Positions 10,763 through 22,937 of a stretch of 64,000 nt of DNA are shown piece by piece. The first letter of the stretch is position 1. Every line of letters starts with the position of its first letter. A program made the translations under genes and the position numbers. A model generated the notes under the pieces. It searched no databases, was not told the DNA's origin, and was given only the letters and a program-made list of their open reading frames with translations. This DNA is from Gigantopelta aegis (lineage: Eukaryota > Mollusca > Gastropoda > Neomphalida > Peltospiridae), in contig NC_054706.1 of NCBI RefSeq assembly GCF_016097555.1, positions 80,685,732 through 80,749,731 of the forward strand, read 5' to 3'.

Positions 10763-11370
10763 CGTTGAGGAATTGAGAAGGTGAGCTATTACCATATATG
10801 CCTTTACTAACTACGTCACACGGATCCTCCTGCTGATTCCCCGACAATCCCGGGTTACTTGTGCTGAGTGGGCTCTTTGTCTGCTTGCTTGTTAAACCAT
10901 TCTTTTGGCTGGCAAGTGACCCGTTGTCTTTGTGCCCGCCAGTGAAAGTGAATGACTATATTATTACCTGTAAACGATATGTGCAACAAAACACACGATG
11001 ATTGCCCTCATCATTATGATGAAAACAATTATGGCGGACTTTCTGTAGGTTCGTCACACGACTCGGGAGACCGCCATTCACCGCCACCGACAAGCGAAAT
11101 CAGCAGAAAATTACTCATTGTTTGACCAGCTCCAAACCTGGCAACATAATGAGCCAAAGCTGGCTATGTAATGACCCTTACACTCCTAACAGGCGATCGA
11201 TTGCTGGGAGTTGTCACATAATTGGCTTCTCCGCGAACAACACTGCCAACAGAAAGTCACTGATGGGAGCTATCTTGGTGTTCAACTCGTGCTGTCAGGG
11301 GCCGCTGCCACTTGGGTTTCCTGCTTACTCGAGTGGTTATACCTAATGACCTATGAAGCACGTCAGTCAG
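10762..11370. other. unique, GC-richer segment of unknown role
   Basis: Non-repetitive sequence of more balanced composition than its surroundings. It contains a plus-strand frame at 10979-11125 (48 codons, starting MCNKTHDDCPHHYDENNYGG, proline/serine-rich later). That frame has no recognised domain or clear splice sites. It could be a remnant exon or chance; I do not call a gene. Confidence 0.3.
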
Positions 11371-12235
11371 TGAATTCAGTCCACCGGGCCCCTGTCTAGG
11401 CACGCGCGTGTACATGGGAGGGGGAGGGTAGGAGGTGGAGGGATTCAGTCCACCGGGCCCCTGTCTAGGCACGCGCGTGTACATGGGAGGGTGAGGGTAG
11501 GAGGTAGAGGAACTCAGTCCACCGGGCCCCTGTCTAGGCAAGCGCGTGTACATGGGAGGGTGAGGGTAGGAGGTGGAGGGATTCAGTCCACCGGGCCCCT
11601 GTCTAGGCACGCGCATGTACATGGGAGGGTGAGGGGAGGAGGTGGAGGGATTCAGTCCACCGGGCCCCTGTCTAGGCACGCGCGTGTACATGGGAGGGTG
11701 AGGGTAGGAGGTGGGGGAACTCAGTCCACCGGGCCCCTGTCTAGGCAGGCGCGTGTACATGGGAGGGTGAGGGGAGGAGGTGGGGTGGCACGTCAGTTAG
11801 GGAATTCCGTCCACCGGGCCCCTGTCTAGGCAAGCGCGTGTACACGGGACAATGAGGGTAGGAGGTGGGAGAATTCCGTCCACCGGGCCCCTGTCTAGGC
11901 AAGCGCGTGTACACGGGACAATGAGGGTAGGAGGTGGGGTGGCACGTCAGTCAGGGAATTCCGTCCACCGGGCCCCTGTCTAGGCAAGCGCGTGTACACG
12001 GGACAATGAGGGTAGGAGGTGGGAGAATTCCGTCCACCGGGCCCCTGTCTAGGCAAGCGCGTGTACACGGGACAATGAGGGTAGGAGGTGGGAGAATTCC
12101 GTCCACCGGGCCCCTGTCTAGACAGGCGCGTGTACACGGGACAATGAGGGTAGGAGGTGGGAGAATTCCGTCCACCGGGCCCCTGTCTAGGCAAGCGCGT
12201 GTACACGGGACAATGAGGGTAGGAGGTGGGGTGGC
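11371..12235. repeat. GC-rich 69-bp minisatellite
   Basis: About 12 units of 69 bp. Each has CAGTCCACCGGGCCCCTGTC, TAGGCACGCGCGTGTACATG and a GGGAGGGTGAGGGTAGGAGG tract. The left block (to about 11790) has TACATGGGAGGGTGAG. The right block has TACACGGGACAATGAG and CCGTCC. A GGTGGCACGTCAGT segment recurs at block borders (about 11785, 11940). The unit is 23 codons long, so long frames open on both strands; they are artefacts. GC content is far above the rest of the window. Confidence 0.95.
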
Positions 12236-12714
12236 TTGTAGAATACACACTGTACTCAAAGCGATATTTTGTTCTTTTCTTCTGCTTTTTTTCTTTTGTT
12301 TTTCTTTTTCTTCTTCTTCTTCATGGGATAAACAATATTTATTTATTTTTATATCAACAGATGGGATTGGTACATAGCCTATGTACATTGTACAATTGAA
12401 ATAGTAGCTGGTCAACATGCCACGGACATTTTAGAAAGTACATAATGTGTGTTGAAAAAAGTAAAACTATTGTATGTTTAACCTGTCAAAATATAAATAT
12501 TTGTATATAGATTAGAACAGAGAAAAGAAGAATAAAGAAGTTGAACGGTCTTATCAGTCAAAATGTTTGCTTTCAGCAATGCAATTGACTGTTTTCTTAT
12601 AGTGTTAAGTTGGGATCGCTATATATTAATATGTTGCTATTTAAAGTTAATTTATTCAACCTGGATAAATAGGACTCCGACTGGCTGTCTCTAGTATATA
12701 GAGGGCTAAATAAC
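12236..12714. other. gene-free AT-rich spacer
   Basis: Includes a pyrimidine-rich TTC tract at about 12285-12330. No gene recognised. Confidence 0.5.
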
Positions 12715-12725
12715 AGGACATATTC

Positions 12726-12931
12726 CCCCGCCTGCCACCAACATTGGACTGCTGGTGCTCCCTTGCACTTGCCAGTGCAGGCGTTCCCTCTCTACAACCC
12801 TCCCCCAACCCTTTCCTGTCCTGGACAGAGGGAACCGGTCAAGGTCGGTCCCTGTGGCCAGGATAGGCGTGTGCTACAACAGCTTGCTCTGAATGTGCAC
12901 GTAAATCTCTTTAAAAAAAAAAGAAAAAAAA
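12726..12931 (+). mobile_element. short interspersed element (family C), copy 1
   Basis: Starts near CCCGCCTGCCACC and runs through GGACTGCTGGTGCTCCCTTG, GCACTTGCCAGTGCAGGCG, CCTTTCCTGTCCTGGACAGA and CTACAACAGCTTGCTCTGAA. It ends TGCACGTAAATCTCTTT plus an A-rich tail. The 11-bp AGGACATATTC repeats on both sides (12715-12725 and 12932-12942), consistent with a target-site duplication. The element is too short to code. It resembles a SINE or MITE-type family but is unrelated to the tRNA SINEs here. Confidence 0.7.
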
Positions 12932-12942
12932 AGGACATATTC

Positions 12943-13085
12943 GATTCACTAATATCAAAACCTATAATTAGCTCGGCCATTTACCTTTCGACCAACCGTT
13001 CAAAATTGCGCCAAAATTTTCTCAACAAAATTGCGCACCACTTTCTCTTTGGCATTAACGGCTCCATTCAAATTCCATAGCACCA
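12943..13085. other. spacer between two family-C copies
   Basis: Unique sequence including the partial repeat AAAATTGCGCCA / AAAATTGCGCACC. No gene. Confidence 0.4.
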
Positions 13086-13268
13086 CCACCACCCCCACCC
13101 GCCTGCTATCGATTCAATCGGGCTGCTGGTGCTCCCTTGCACCTGCCAGTGCAGGCGGTCCCTCCTTCCCCTACCCCCACCTTTCCTGTCATGGACGGAA
13201 GAGCCGGCTGTGTGCGCTACAACAGCTTGCTCTGAATGTACACGTAAAACCCTATGACATGACATGAC
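13086..13268 (+). mobile_element. short interspersed element (family C), copy 2
   Basis: Same block order as copy 1: GGGCTGCTGGTGCTCCCTTG, GCACCTGCCAGTGCAGGCG, CCTTTCCTGTCATGGACGGA, CTACAACAGCTTGCTCTGAA and ACGTAAAACCC. The tail here is (ATGAC)n instead of A-rich. AAGGACATATTC follows, the same bases that follow copy 1, although no matching sequence was seen on its left side. Confidence 0.68.
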
Positions 13269-13389
13269 AAGGACATATTCCGAATCTTCTAAAAGGCGCT
13301 CCTTTATTATTTATAAATGTTATCCCACTTATTTTATTTTATTTTGGCTTAATTTAAAGCAACTATTGCTTATTTAAAATTTCCCCATT

Positions 13390-13510
13390 ATTTCTTCTAT
13401 CACTCCCCCCCCCCCCCCCATCCTGTCCCAGGACTGCCTTCTGATGAGTCAGACTCCAGACCTGGGATAGGCGTGCCTGGACCTATATTTGGATATGGGC
13501 ACGTAAATAG
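13390..13510 (+). mobile_element. diverged family-C fragment
   Basis: A C-rich start, CATCCTGTCCCAGGACTG, CTGGGATAGGCGTGCCT and GGGCACGTAAAT match the 3' half of family C weakly. A 13-bp direct repeat, ATTCCGAATCTTC, flanks a wider interval (13277-13289 and 13524-13536). It could be the target duplication of an insertion that includes this fragment. Confidence 0.4.
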
Positions 13511-13990
13511 AGTACCCATTCCCATTCCGAATCTTCAACGTGACGACCATTTAGATCACTTATTTCAAATCGAAGTTTCCAGTGCAGTATTTGTAGCTTT
13601 CTTTTGCCGAACCTTTTGTTTTCTTTTTTCTTTAAAGAACTGATAGAAGTTTTAATATTCAGTGATAAATTGTTCCATAAATTAATGTTAGATGGGAAGA
13701 AAGATTCAGAATATAATTTTGAACGACATCGATACGATTGAAAGTGTTCGGTATTGCACAAGGAATATATGTTTATTTGACCGACAGTTCGAGGTAGTTG
13801 GATGGACAAATATCTAGGAGAGAGACAGTTACATAGTCTGTACATCATACATACTTTGTATCTCCTCTTTCTCTCAGCTAGTCCTGTTTTTGGTACAGTG
13901 ATTGGTGATATGTCCCACGAACAGCCCCACAGATGGTGCGTAAAACATCAAGCTTCTTCTTAATAAGCATATGCCTACATTTGTCATATT
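13483..13990 (-). mobile_element. LINE 3' fragment: ORF2 C terminus
   Basis: The minus strand has an open frame from about 13960 down to 13483 that includes WDISPITVPKTGLAERKRRY, SYRCRSKLYSESFFPSNINL and then WNNLS. A charged segment followed by a YSESFFPS.I.LWN.L motif is typical of the end of CR1/Jockey-like reverse-transcriptase proteins. The catalytic RT domain is absent, so this is a 5'-truncated copy. The lower part overlaps the family-C fragment at 13390, so borders are uncertain. Confidence 0.5.
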
Positions 13991-14160
13991 ATATATAACT
14001 TGGATGGAGAGAAAGAAAGAGGGGGCAAGGGGAAACGCAGTATGTAAGTTTTATATGCACTTTTCCATAGATAGGACTGTACGTTCACAACAGTTGACGA
14101 TACGCCCTGGTTAACACGAACAAAACTCACGTCCGTCACGGTTGATAAAATCTGTGCCTG
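13991..14160. other. unique spacer
   Basis: No feature recognised. Confidence 0.4.
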
Positions 14161-14500
14161 CTATATGTTCGGGGGGGGGGGGAGGACGTAACCCAGTGAT
14201 AAAGCGCCAGGATGAGTGTTTTATTTTTCTTTCTTTTTTGTGGGGGGAGTGTGTTTCTTTATTAGTTGTTTCGGTGTTTTGCTTTGTTTCCTTGTGGGGT
14301 GGGGGGGGGTTGTGGGGTTTTCGTGAGTTGTTGCTTTTTTCTTGTGGTGGGATTTTTGCTTTTTGTTTAATTTTTTTACTTGTTTGGGGTGTTTTTTTCT
14401 TTATTACTGGAATTCTTTTGGGTATGTTTGTTTGGTTGGTTGGGATTCTTTTAGGGGGAGTGCGGGATTGTTTGTTTATTTGTTGTTTCAAAAATAGATT
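14161..14500. repeat. G/T-rich low-complexity tract
   Basis: Strongly strand-asymmetric sequence dominated by TTTT, GGGG and GTTT runs. It opens frames of about 130 codons on both strands with biased composition. No protein family was recognised. Confidence 0.75.
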
Positions 14501-14865
14501 CGACTGTAATACTTTAAAGGGCAACTATCTTCTGGTTCCATAAAACGTATCTGTCTCAGAGTTACGTCCCTTCCATACGTTCATCTTATAGGTCCCAAAT
14601 TACTGTAACTATATGTTTGTATTTTTCTATATATTTGTTACTGTATGTTTGTATATATCTATATGTCTGTAACTGTATGTTTGTATCTATCTATATGTCT
14701 GTAACTGTATGTTTGTATATATCTATAGGTCTGTAACTATATGTTTGTATCTTTCTATATATGTGTTACTGTATGTTTGTATATATCTATATGTCTGTAA
14801 CTGTATGTTTGTATCTATCTATATGTCTGTAACTGTATGTTTGTATATTTCTATATTTGTTTTGA

Positions 14866-15258
14866 GATATTTTATTGATAAAAAAAGAATCAAAAGGATT
14901 GCACAACAGACAGAGCCTATATAAGTGCTCTCCTAAACAAGATGGACATCAGACAATATTCATAATCATATATATCTAAAGCACAATAACAATGTCTAAT
15001 GGCATAAAATATTTAACATAATTAATATTTTTTACTATACGAGTAATAAAAGGTAGAGAGTAGATAGAATAGAAATGGGATAGTCGAGAAACAATATGAT
15101 AGTAATGATCCCATTGTTGGAGCTAACGCAGTAAGATCAGAATAATAAGTTAGTTCAACTCGAATATCTTACTTTCAGCTATATATTTATGTACTGCGTT
15201 AAAAATTAAATTGTTTTCTTCAAATGGTAGGTTTATTGACCCGGATAGTAGTAGATCA
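14866..15258 (-). mobile_element. 5'-truncated LINE insertion inside the 32-bp satellite
   Basis: About 390 bp of unique sequence interrupts the satellite. On the minus strand, near 15250-15160, it reads GSINLPFEENNLIFNAVHKY and IAESKIFELN. A hydrophobic-plus-Y-I-...-RF-type ending like this is seen at the C termini of many molluscan LINE ORF2 proteins. The 3' UTR ends in CTTTTTTTATCAATAAAATA. ATATTTCTATAT occurs on both sides and could be the target duplication, although satellite sequence makes this uncertain. Confidence 0.5.
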
Positions 15259-15990
15259 TATTTCTATATGTCTGTAACTGTATGTTTGTATTTATCTATA
15301 TGTCTGTAACTGTATGTTTGTATATATCTATATGTCTGTAACTGTTTCTTTGTATATTTCTATAGGTCTATAACTGTATGTTTGTATCTATCTATCTATA
15401 TGTCTGTAACTGTATGTTTGTATATATCTATATGTCTGTAACTATATGTTTGTATCTATCTATATGTCTGTAACTATATTATGTTTGTATCTGTCTATAT
15501 GTCTGTAACTGTATGTTTGTATATTTCTATAGGTCTATAACTGTATGTTTATCTGTATGTATCTATTTATCTATATGTCTGTAACTATGTTTTTTGCATC
15601 TATCTATATGTCTGTAACTGTATGTTTGTATCTATCAAAACGTCATTAACTATGTTTGTATCTATATATAGGTATGTAACTGTGTGTCTGTATCTATCAA
15701 TACGTCATTAACTATATGTCCGTACCTCTCTATATGTCTGTAACTGTATGTTTGTATCTATCAATACGTCATTAACTATGTCTGTATCTATATATACGTC
15801 TGTTACTGTATGTTTGTATCTATATATAGGTATGTAACTGTATGTTTCTATCTATCTATATGTCTGTAACTGTATGTTTGTATCTATCTATAGGTCTGTA
15901 ACTGTATGTTTGAATCTATCTATATGTCTGCAACTGTATGTTTGTATCTATAGGTATGTAACTGTATGTTTGTATCTATATATAGGTATA

Positions 15991-16378
15991 CCGGCCTCGG
16001 TGGCGCAGTGGTTAAACTATCGGACTACAGGCTGGTAGGTACTGGGTTCGGATCCCAGTTGAGGCATGGGATTTTTAATTTACATACCGACTCCAAACCC
16101 TGAGTGAGTGCTCCACGAGGCTTAATGGGTAGGTGTAAACCACTTGCACCGACCAGTGATCCATAACTGGTTCAACAAAGGCCATGGTTTGTGCTATCCT
16201 GCCTGTGGGAAGCGAAAATAAAAGATCCTTTGCTGCTAATCGCAAAGAGTAGCCCATGAAGTGGCGACAGCGGGTTTCCTCTCAAAATCTGTGTGGTCTT
16301 TAACCATATGTCTGACGCCATATAGCCGTAAAAATAAAATGTGTTGAGTGCGTCGTTAAATAAAACATTTGTTTCTTT
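15991..16378 (+). mobile_element. tRNA-derived SINE, type A, inserted in the 32-bp satellite
   Basis: Head CCGGCCTCGGTGGCGCAGTG with A-box-like GGCGCAGTGGTT, B box GGGTTCGGATCCC, the full body, and TAAATAAAACATTTG plus a TTTC tail. This is the cleanest copy in the window. The flanks CTATATATAGGTAT and CTATCTATAGGTAT probably represent a 14-bp target duplication. Insertion came after the satellite had formed. Confidence 0.93.
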
Positions 16379-17517
16379 CTTTCTATCTATAGGTATGTAA
16401 CTGTATGTTTGTATCTATCTATATGTCTGTAACTGTATGTTTGTATCTATTTATATGTCTGTAACTGTATGTCTGTATATTTCTATATGTCTATAACTGT
16501 ATGTTTGCATCTATCTATATGTCTGTAACTGTATGTTTGTATCTATCAATACGTCATTAACTATGTCTGTATCTATCTATATTTCTGTAACTGTATGTTT
16601 GTATCTATCTATAGGTCTGTAATTGTATGTTTGTATCTATCTATATGTCTGTAACTGTATGTTTGTATCTATCTATAGGTATGTAACTGTATGTTTGTAT
16701 CTATCAATACGTCATTAACTATATCTGTGTACCTCTCTATAGGTCTGTAAATGTATGTTTGTATATATCTATATGTCTGTAACTGTATGTTTGTATATTT
16801 CTATAGGTCAATAACTGTATATTTGTATCTATTTATATGTTTGTAACTGTATGTTTGTATCTATCAATACGTCATTAACTATGTTTGTATCTATATATAG
16901 GTATGTAACTGTATGTTTATGTCTATCTATATGTCTGTAATTGTATGTTTGTATCTATCTATATGTCTGTAAATGTATGTTTGTATATATCTATATATCT
17001 GTAACTGTACGTTTGTATCTATCAATACGCCATTAACTATGTTTGTATCTATATATAGCTATGTAACTGTATGTTTGTATATATCTATATGTCTGTAACT
17101 GTATGTTTCTATCTATCTATATGTGTGTGACTGTATGTTCGTATCTATTTATATGTCCGTAAATGTATGTTTGTATATATCTATATATCTGTAACTATAC
17201 GTTTGTATCTATCAATACGTCATTAACTATGTTTGTATCTATATATAGGTATGTAACTGTGTGTTTCTATATATCTATATCTCTGTAACTGTATGTTTGT
17301 AACTGTGTGTTTCTATATATCTATATCTCTGTAACTGTATGTTTGTATCTATCTACATCTTTGTAACTGTATGTTTATATCTATATATAGGTCTGTAACT
17401 GTATGTTTGTATCTATCTATATGTCTCCAACTGTACCTTTTGTATCTATCTATAGCTCTGTATATATATGTCTCTAACTGTATGTTTGTATATATCTATA
17501 GGTATGTAACTGTATGT

Positions 17518-17518
<1 letters not shown>

Positions 17519-17573
<55 letters not shown>
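17519..17573. repeat. (TA)n tract inside the 32-bp satellite
   Basis: About 27 TA dinucleotides, probably expanded from the ATATAT part of a satellite unit. Confidence 0.95.
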
Positions 17574-17576
<3 letters not shown>

Positions 17577-19525
17577 TGTAACTGTATGTTTGTATCTATC
17601 TACATCTTTGTAACTGTATGTTTATATCTATCTATAGGTCTGTAACTGTATGTTTGTATCTATCTATATGTCTCCAACTGTACGTTTTGTATCTATCTAT
17701 AGCTCTGTATCTATGTGTCTCTAACTGTATGTTTGTATCTATCTATAGGTCTGTAAATGTATGTTTGTATCTATCAATACGTCATTAACTATGTTTGTAT
17801 CTATATATAGGTATGTAACTGTATGTTTGTATATATCTATATGTCTGTAACTGTATGTTTCTATCTATCTATATGTGTGTAACTGTATGTTTGTATCTAT
17901 TTATATGTCCGTAAATGTATGTTTGTATATATCTATATATCTGTAACTATATGTTTGTATCTATCAATACGTCATTAACTATGTTTGTATCTATATATAG
18001 GTATGTAACTGTATGTTTCTATATATCTATATGTCTGTAACTGTATGCTTGTATCTATCTATATCTTTGTAACTGTATGTTTATATCTATCTATAGGTCT
18101 CCAACTGTACGTGTTGTATCTATCTATAGCTCTGTATCTATATGTCTCTAACTGTATGTTTCTATATATCTATAGGTCTGTAACTGTATGTTTGTATCTA
18201 TCTATATGTCTGTAACTGTATGTTTGTATCTATCTATAGGTCTGTAACTGTATGTGTGTATATTTCTATATCTCTGTAACTATATGTTTGTATATATCTA
18301 TATGTCTGTAACTGTATGTTTATTTCTATTATTAGGTCTGTAACTGTATGTTTGTATCTATCTATATGTCTGTAACTGTATGTTTGTATCTATCTATAGG
18401 TCTGTAACTGTATGTTTGTATCTATCTATATGTATGTAACTGTATGTTTGTATATATCAATACGTCATTAACTATGTTTGTATCTATCTATATGTCTGTA
18501 AATGTAAGTTTGTAACTGTCTACATGTCCGCAACTGTCTTATTGTCTCTATCTACCTATACGTCTGTGACTGTATATTTGTCTGTACATATCTATATGTT
18601 TGTAGTCATATGCTTGTTCCAGTCTGTCTATACGTCTGTAACTGTATGTCTGTTTGTATCGATATATCAATATATATGTGTTTAACTGTATATTTGTCTA
18701 TATCTGTTTATCCATATGTTTCTAGTCGTATGCTTGTTTCCATCTATCTATAAGTCTGTAACTGTGTTTGTTTGCATCTGTCTATATGTCTGTAACTGTA
18801 TGTTTGTATCTATCTATAGGTCAGTAACTGTATGTTTGTTTGTATCTGTCTATATGTTTGTAACTGTATGTTTGTATCTGTCTATAGGTCTGTAACTGTA
18901 TGTTTGTATCTATCTATAGGTCTGTAACTGTATGTTTGTATCTATCTATAGCTCTGTAACTGTATGTTTGTATCTATATATAGGTCTGTAACTATATGTG
19001 TGTATCTATCTATATATCTGTTACTGTATCTTTGTATGTATCTATATGTCTGTAACTATGTGTTTGTATATATCTATATGTCTGTAACTGTATGTTTGTA
19101 TCTATCTATAGGTCTGTAACTGTAAGTTTGTATCTATCTACATCTTTGTAACTGTATGTTTGCATCTTGTATCTGTATCTATCTATATGTCTGTAACTAT
19201 GTTTGTCAGTATTTATCTATATATCAGTAACACTATCTATATGTATGGAACTGTATATATGTGCATTTGTTTGTATCTATCTGTAGGCCAGTAACTGTAA
19301 GTTTGTAACTGTCTACATGTCCGCAACTGTCTATTTGTTTCCGTCTACCTATACGTCTGTGACTCTATATTTGTCTGTACAGATCTATATGTCTGTAGTC
19401 GTATGCTTCCTCCAGTCTGTCTATACATCTGTAACTGTATGTCTGTTTGTATCGATCTATCTATCTATATGTGTTTAACTGTATATTTGTATATGTTTCT
19501 AGTCAATACGTCTTTAACTGTTTCT

Positions 19526-19690
19526 GTATAGAGGCATATAGACAGATACAAACATACAGTTAATGACGTATTGATAGATACAAACATACAGTTACAGACC
19601 TATAGATAGATACAAACATACAGTTACATACCGATAGATAGATACAAGCATACAGTTACAGGCCTATAGATAGATAGAAACATACAGTAT
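19526..19690. repeat. inverted block within the 32-bp satellite
   Basis: Units here read on the opposite strand: ATAGATACAAACATACAGTT, ACAGACCTATAGATAGATAC and CAGTTAATGACGTATTGATA. Units on both sides read GTAACTGTATGTTTGTATC. About five units are flipped. Confidence 0.9.
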
Positions 19691-20660
19691 CTATATATAG
19701 CTCTGTAACTATATGTTTGCATCTATCTATAGGTCTGTAACTGTATGTTTGTCTATTTCTAAAGGTCTGTAACTGTATGTTTGTCTGTATCCATATGTTT
19801 GTAACTGTATGTTTGTCTGTATCTATATATATAGGTATGTAACTGTATGTGTGTCTGTATCTATATATAGGTATGTATATGTATGTTTGTCTGTTTGTGT
19901 CTATTTATAGGTCTGTAACTGTATGTTTGTATCTATCTATATGTCTGTAACTGTATGTTTGTCAGTATCTATATATAGGTATGTATATGTATGTTTTTCT
20001 GTATCCATATATAGGTACGTATATGTATGTGTGTCTGTCTGTATCTATATATAGGTATGTAACCATATGTTTGTTTATCTGTATATATCTATAGGTCTAT
20101 AACTGTATGTTTGTCTGTATCTATCTATAGGTCTGTAACTGTGTGTTTGTCTTTATCTATGTGTCCATGTTTGTCTGTCTGTGTCTATCTGTAGGTCTGT
20201 AACTGTATGTCTGTCTGTATCTATATATAGGCATGTAAGTCTATGTTTGTCTCTATAGGTCTATAACTGTATGTTTGTCTGTATCTATGTATAGGTCTGT
20301 AACTGTATGTTTGTCTGTATCTATATATAGATCTGTAACTGTATGTTTGTCTGTATCTATCTATAGGTCTGTAGCTGTATGTGTCTATCTATATATAGGT
20401 CTGTAACTGTATGTTTGTATCTATCTATAGGTCTGTAACTGTATGCTTGTATTTATCCATAGCTCTGTAACTGTATGTTTGTATCTATCTATAGGTCTGT
20501 AAATGTATGTTTGTATCTATCTATAGGTCTGTAACTGTATGTTTATCTGTATGTATCTCTAGGACTCTAAGTGTATGTTTGTCTGTATCTATATATAGGT
20601 GTGTAACTACGTTTTTATCCATCTATAGGTCTGTAACTGTATGTTTGTCTGTACATATCT

Positions 20661-21320
20661 AAACAAAACAAAGTAACATTTCTGATACATTCATACATTG
20701 TACTTACTTTCTGTTATAAATTTGATAGCTCCCTTTCCTATAATTAACACATGGAAATACGAAACAGCGCATATACACAATCATTATAATTACCGATTCG
20801 ATATTAGAAAAAAACCCAGATCTACGAATAGCTGTATATTTCAGGATTGCAAATAACACTCTTGTTTGTGGTGTTTGTGTTGTATTTTTCTCCGGGACAT
20901 AAGGTGATCAAGTGTGACTGGTTCAGCAAGATAAAACACGGTGGTCTCATGTACATATTCAGGTATTTATTGAAACGTTGACCAATAACTGTTCATCAGT
21001 TATAAATAGCTGTAAAACGAACGAAATGTGTAAAATAGCTTCATTACAATGAAATCAGAATATAATAGAACACGTAGAATTCGACTTGGTCTTCAAGTAA
21101 CAAAGACATAAATTTCACGGGTGGGGTTTTAATACTTTTTTCAATAGATATTTATCTAAATTACAAATTCTTTAATATTATTTGCACTTAGCAACTTTAT
21201 TAATTTGAACATAGATGGGTGAACCCTATAATACTGTTTAATATATAAAACTCTTACATCATTAAAAAATGGACAACATAATACACAATGAAACTAATCT
21301 TCAATCTCTCCGAGCTAACA
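20661..21320. other. unique AT-rich segment
   Basis: Non-repetitive sequence between two satellites. No coding motif, RNA gene or element was recognised on either strand. Confidence 0.5.
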
Positions 21321-21321
21321 A

Positions 21322-21464
21322 AATACGCAAACTCTACAGTGTCTGTCAATATTATTATAACGCAAACTCTACTATGTTTGTCAATATCATTATAACGCAA
21401 ACTCTAATGTGTCTGTCAATATTATTGTAACGCAAACTCTACTATGTCTGTCAATATCATTATA
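21322..21464. repeat. 35-bp satellite, left part
   Basis: Units of 35 bp with ATTATAACGCAAACTCTACT and ATGTCTGTCAATATC. The array is split by the Ty3/gypsy element and resumes at 31471. Confidence 0.95.
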
Positions 21465-22937
21465 ACACGTGTATTTTAAGCATATAGGTTTTATGTAATT
21501 AATGTTTAATTTCAGGTTCTTAGAGGAGTATGTACCTTTAAGTATGGTATTTAGTATGTATTTCATTAATGTTTATTTTCAGGCTGTAACAACTACAGGT
21601 TGAACAACATATCACTATAATTAACATTTTATCACCTTTTTCTAGTATTGCCCTGTACCTGTGATGTTCGTGTATGCTGGTCAACCACGCGTGACCACAT
21701 CAGTGCAGTCAGTGTGAGCTCTTTTGGTAGCCATAGCTACAATACAAACACCCAAGCTATCTTTAAACTTTGACCCTTGTCTCTTTCTCTCCCATTGGAT
21801 AATTAACACTCACATGTATCTGCATGCTTTCTTTGGACTGACAAGACAGGACAGAATTATTTAGTATTTGAAGAAACAAGTTCAGATAAGAGAGAAATAG
21901 TAGAAGTTTAATTTAAAGGTTAGTATTAATTTGTTATAGAAGATAAACTTAAATAATAATAGTAAATGCCTAATTTTCTATTCCTGGTAATGATTAATGA
22001 ATAATTCAACATATAATATTTAATAATAAATCTGCCTTTTAATTATTATGGATTACAGGGCGTGACATAATGAATGTCAGCCATCTTTGTTTTCTGCTGT
22101 CAAAACTATATATTTTATGATTTAAGTGAAGTTTCTGTTTTAGTTGTTAGCTTATCTGAGTTAATAATTTAGCTACGTTTAATCAATTGTTTTTATGACG
22201 AACTACACCAAAGCATTGGTTTTGGAATGAATTAGTTTAAATGTTTTAGTTCTGAATGTATAATAGATATATGGAAACCATATACTAAACAATTGATATT
22301 ATGAATTTATTTTTATGCAGGTTTCCCCAGTTGTTATGGAATATATCAACACAATGCCTACGTGTAATTCATATGGTATGTTAAGCTACAGGTTAAGTCT
22401 AATATTTATATATTTGTAATTTTAAATATACTCTTGTAATTTATATCCTTTCTTTCATAAACTCATTAATGATAAAGCTTTATTACGTCAAATAATAATT
22501 ATAATTACAATCATTTAAATAACCCTATTTACTATAAATTATCTCCCCTTTGCTATAATCAATGATTATAATTGGTGGTCACGAAATGATTATTATATAT
22601 ATATATACATGTATGTTAACATGATTAATAATCGTGATGACAGTATTTAGGATAAAGAGGATGATGATTCATAATCATCAGAATGATAATTAATGATTAA
22701 TGACGGTTTTCTATGATTTGCAATGTGTTTCATTAATATATGCCTGAATGTTTGTTTTACCTCGATAGGGATATATTTGTATTGTTTTTACCATATTGTT
22801 AACGTTTGTGTTTTTAATCCTTGCAGGGTGTGTCTTGTGTATTATGTTTACATGAATAAAAGATGATGCCCTAACCCGTAGCTGGTGTTGTGAACTTTGT
22901 TGAACCTAGCTTCACGCACAAAATACCGACTGCTACA
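21465..22937 (+). repeat. left LTR
   Basis: Begins near ACACGTGTATTTTAAGC and ends GACTGCTACA. An AATAAA polyadenylation signal lies at 22855-22860, close to the end as expected. It matches the right LTR at 29994-31470 apart from tiny length differences. The LTR is long (1.5 kb) and AT-rich. Confidence 0.95.

Larger units (their letters stand above)
14599..20660. repeat. 32-bp AT-rich satellite array (6 kb)
   Basis: The unit is about 32 bp: GTCTGTAACTGTATGTTTGT followed by ATCTATCTATAT. Units vary by TATC-type slippage and by ATAGGTATGTAACTG and AATACGTCATTAACTA variants. Later units (after about 18500) gain TTTGTCTGTATC. The array is interrupted by a LINE tail (14866-15258), a SINE (15991-16378), a pure (TA)n tract (17519-17573) and an inverted block (19526-19690). 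Short frames in it are not genes. Confidence 0.95.

Noticed and set aside
11257-11760. 167-codon minus-strand proline/glycine-rich frame (collagen-like look)
   Set aside because: It lies on the 69-bp minisatellite, whose length is a multiple of three; the opposite strand is open as well.
13031-13267. Small frames across the family-C repeats
   Set aside because: They run through interspersed-element sequence and are not shared by the two copies.
14142-14543. 133-codon hydrophobic frame resembling a membrane protein
   Set aside because: Produced by a T/G-rich low-complexity strand; composition alone explains the hydrophobicity.
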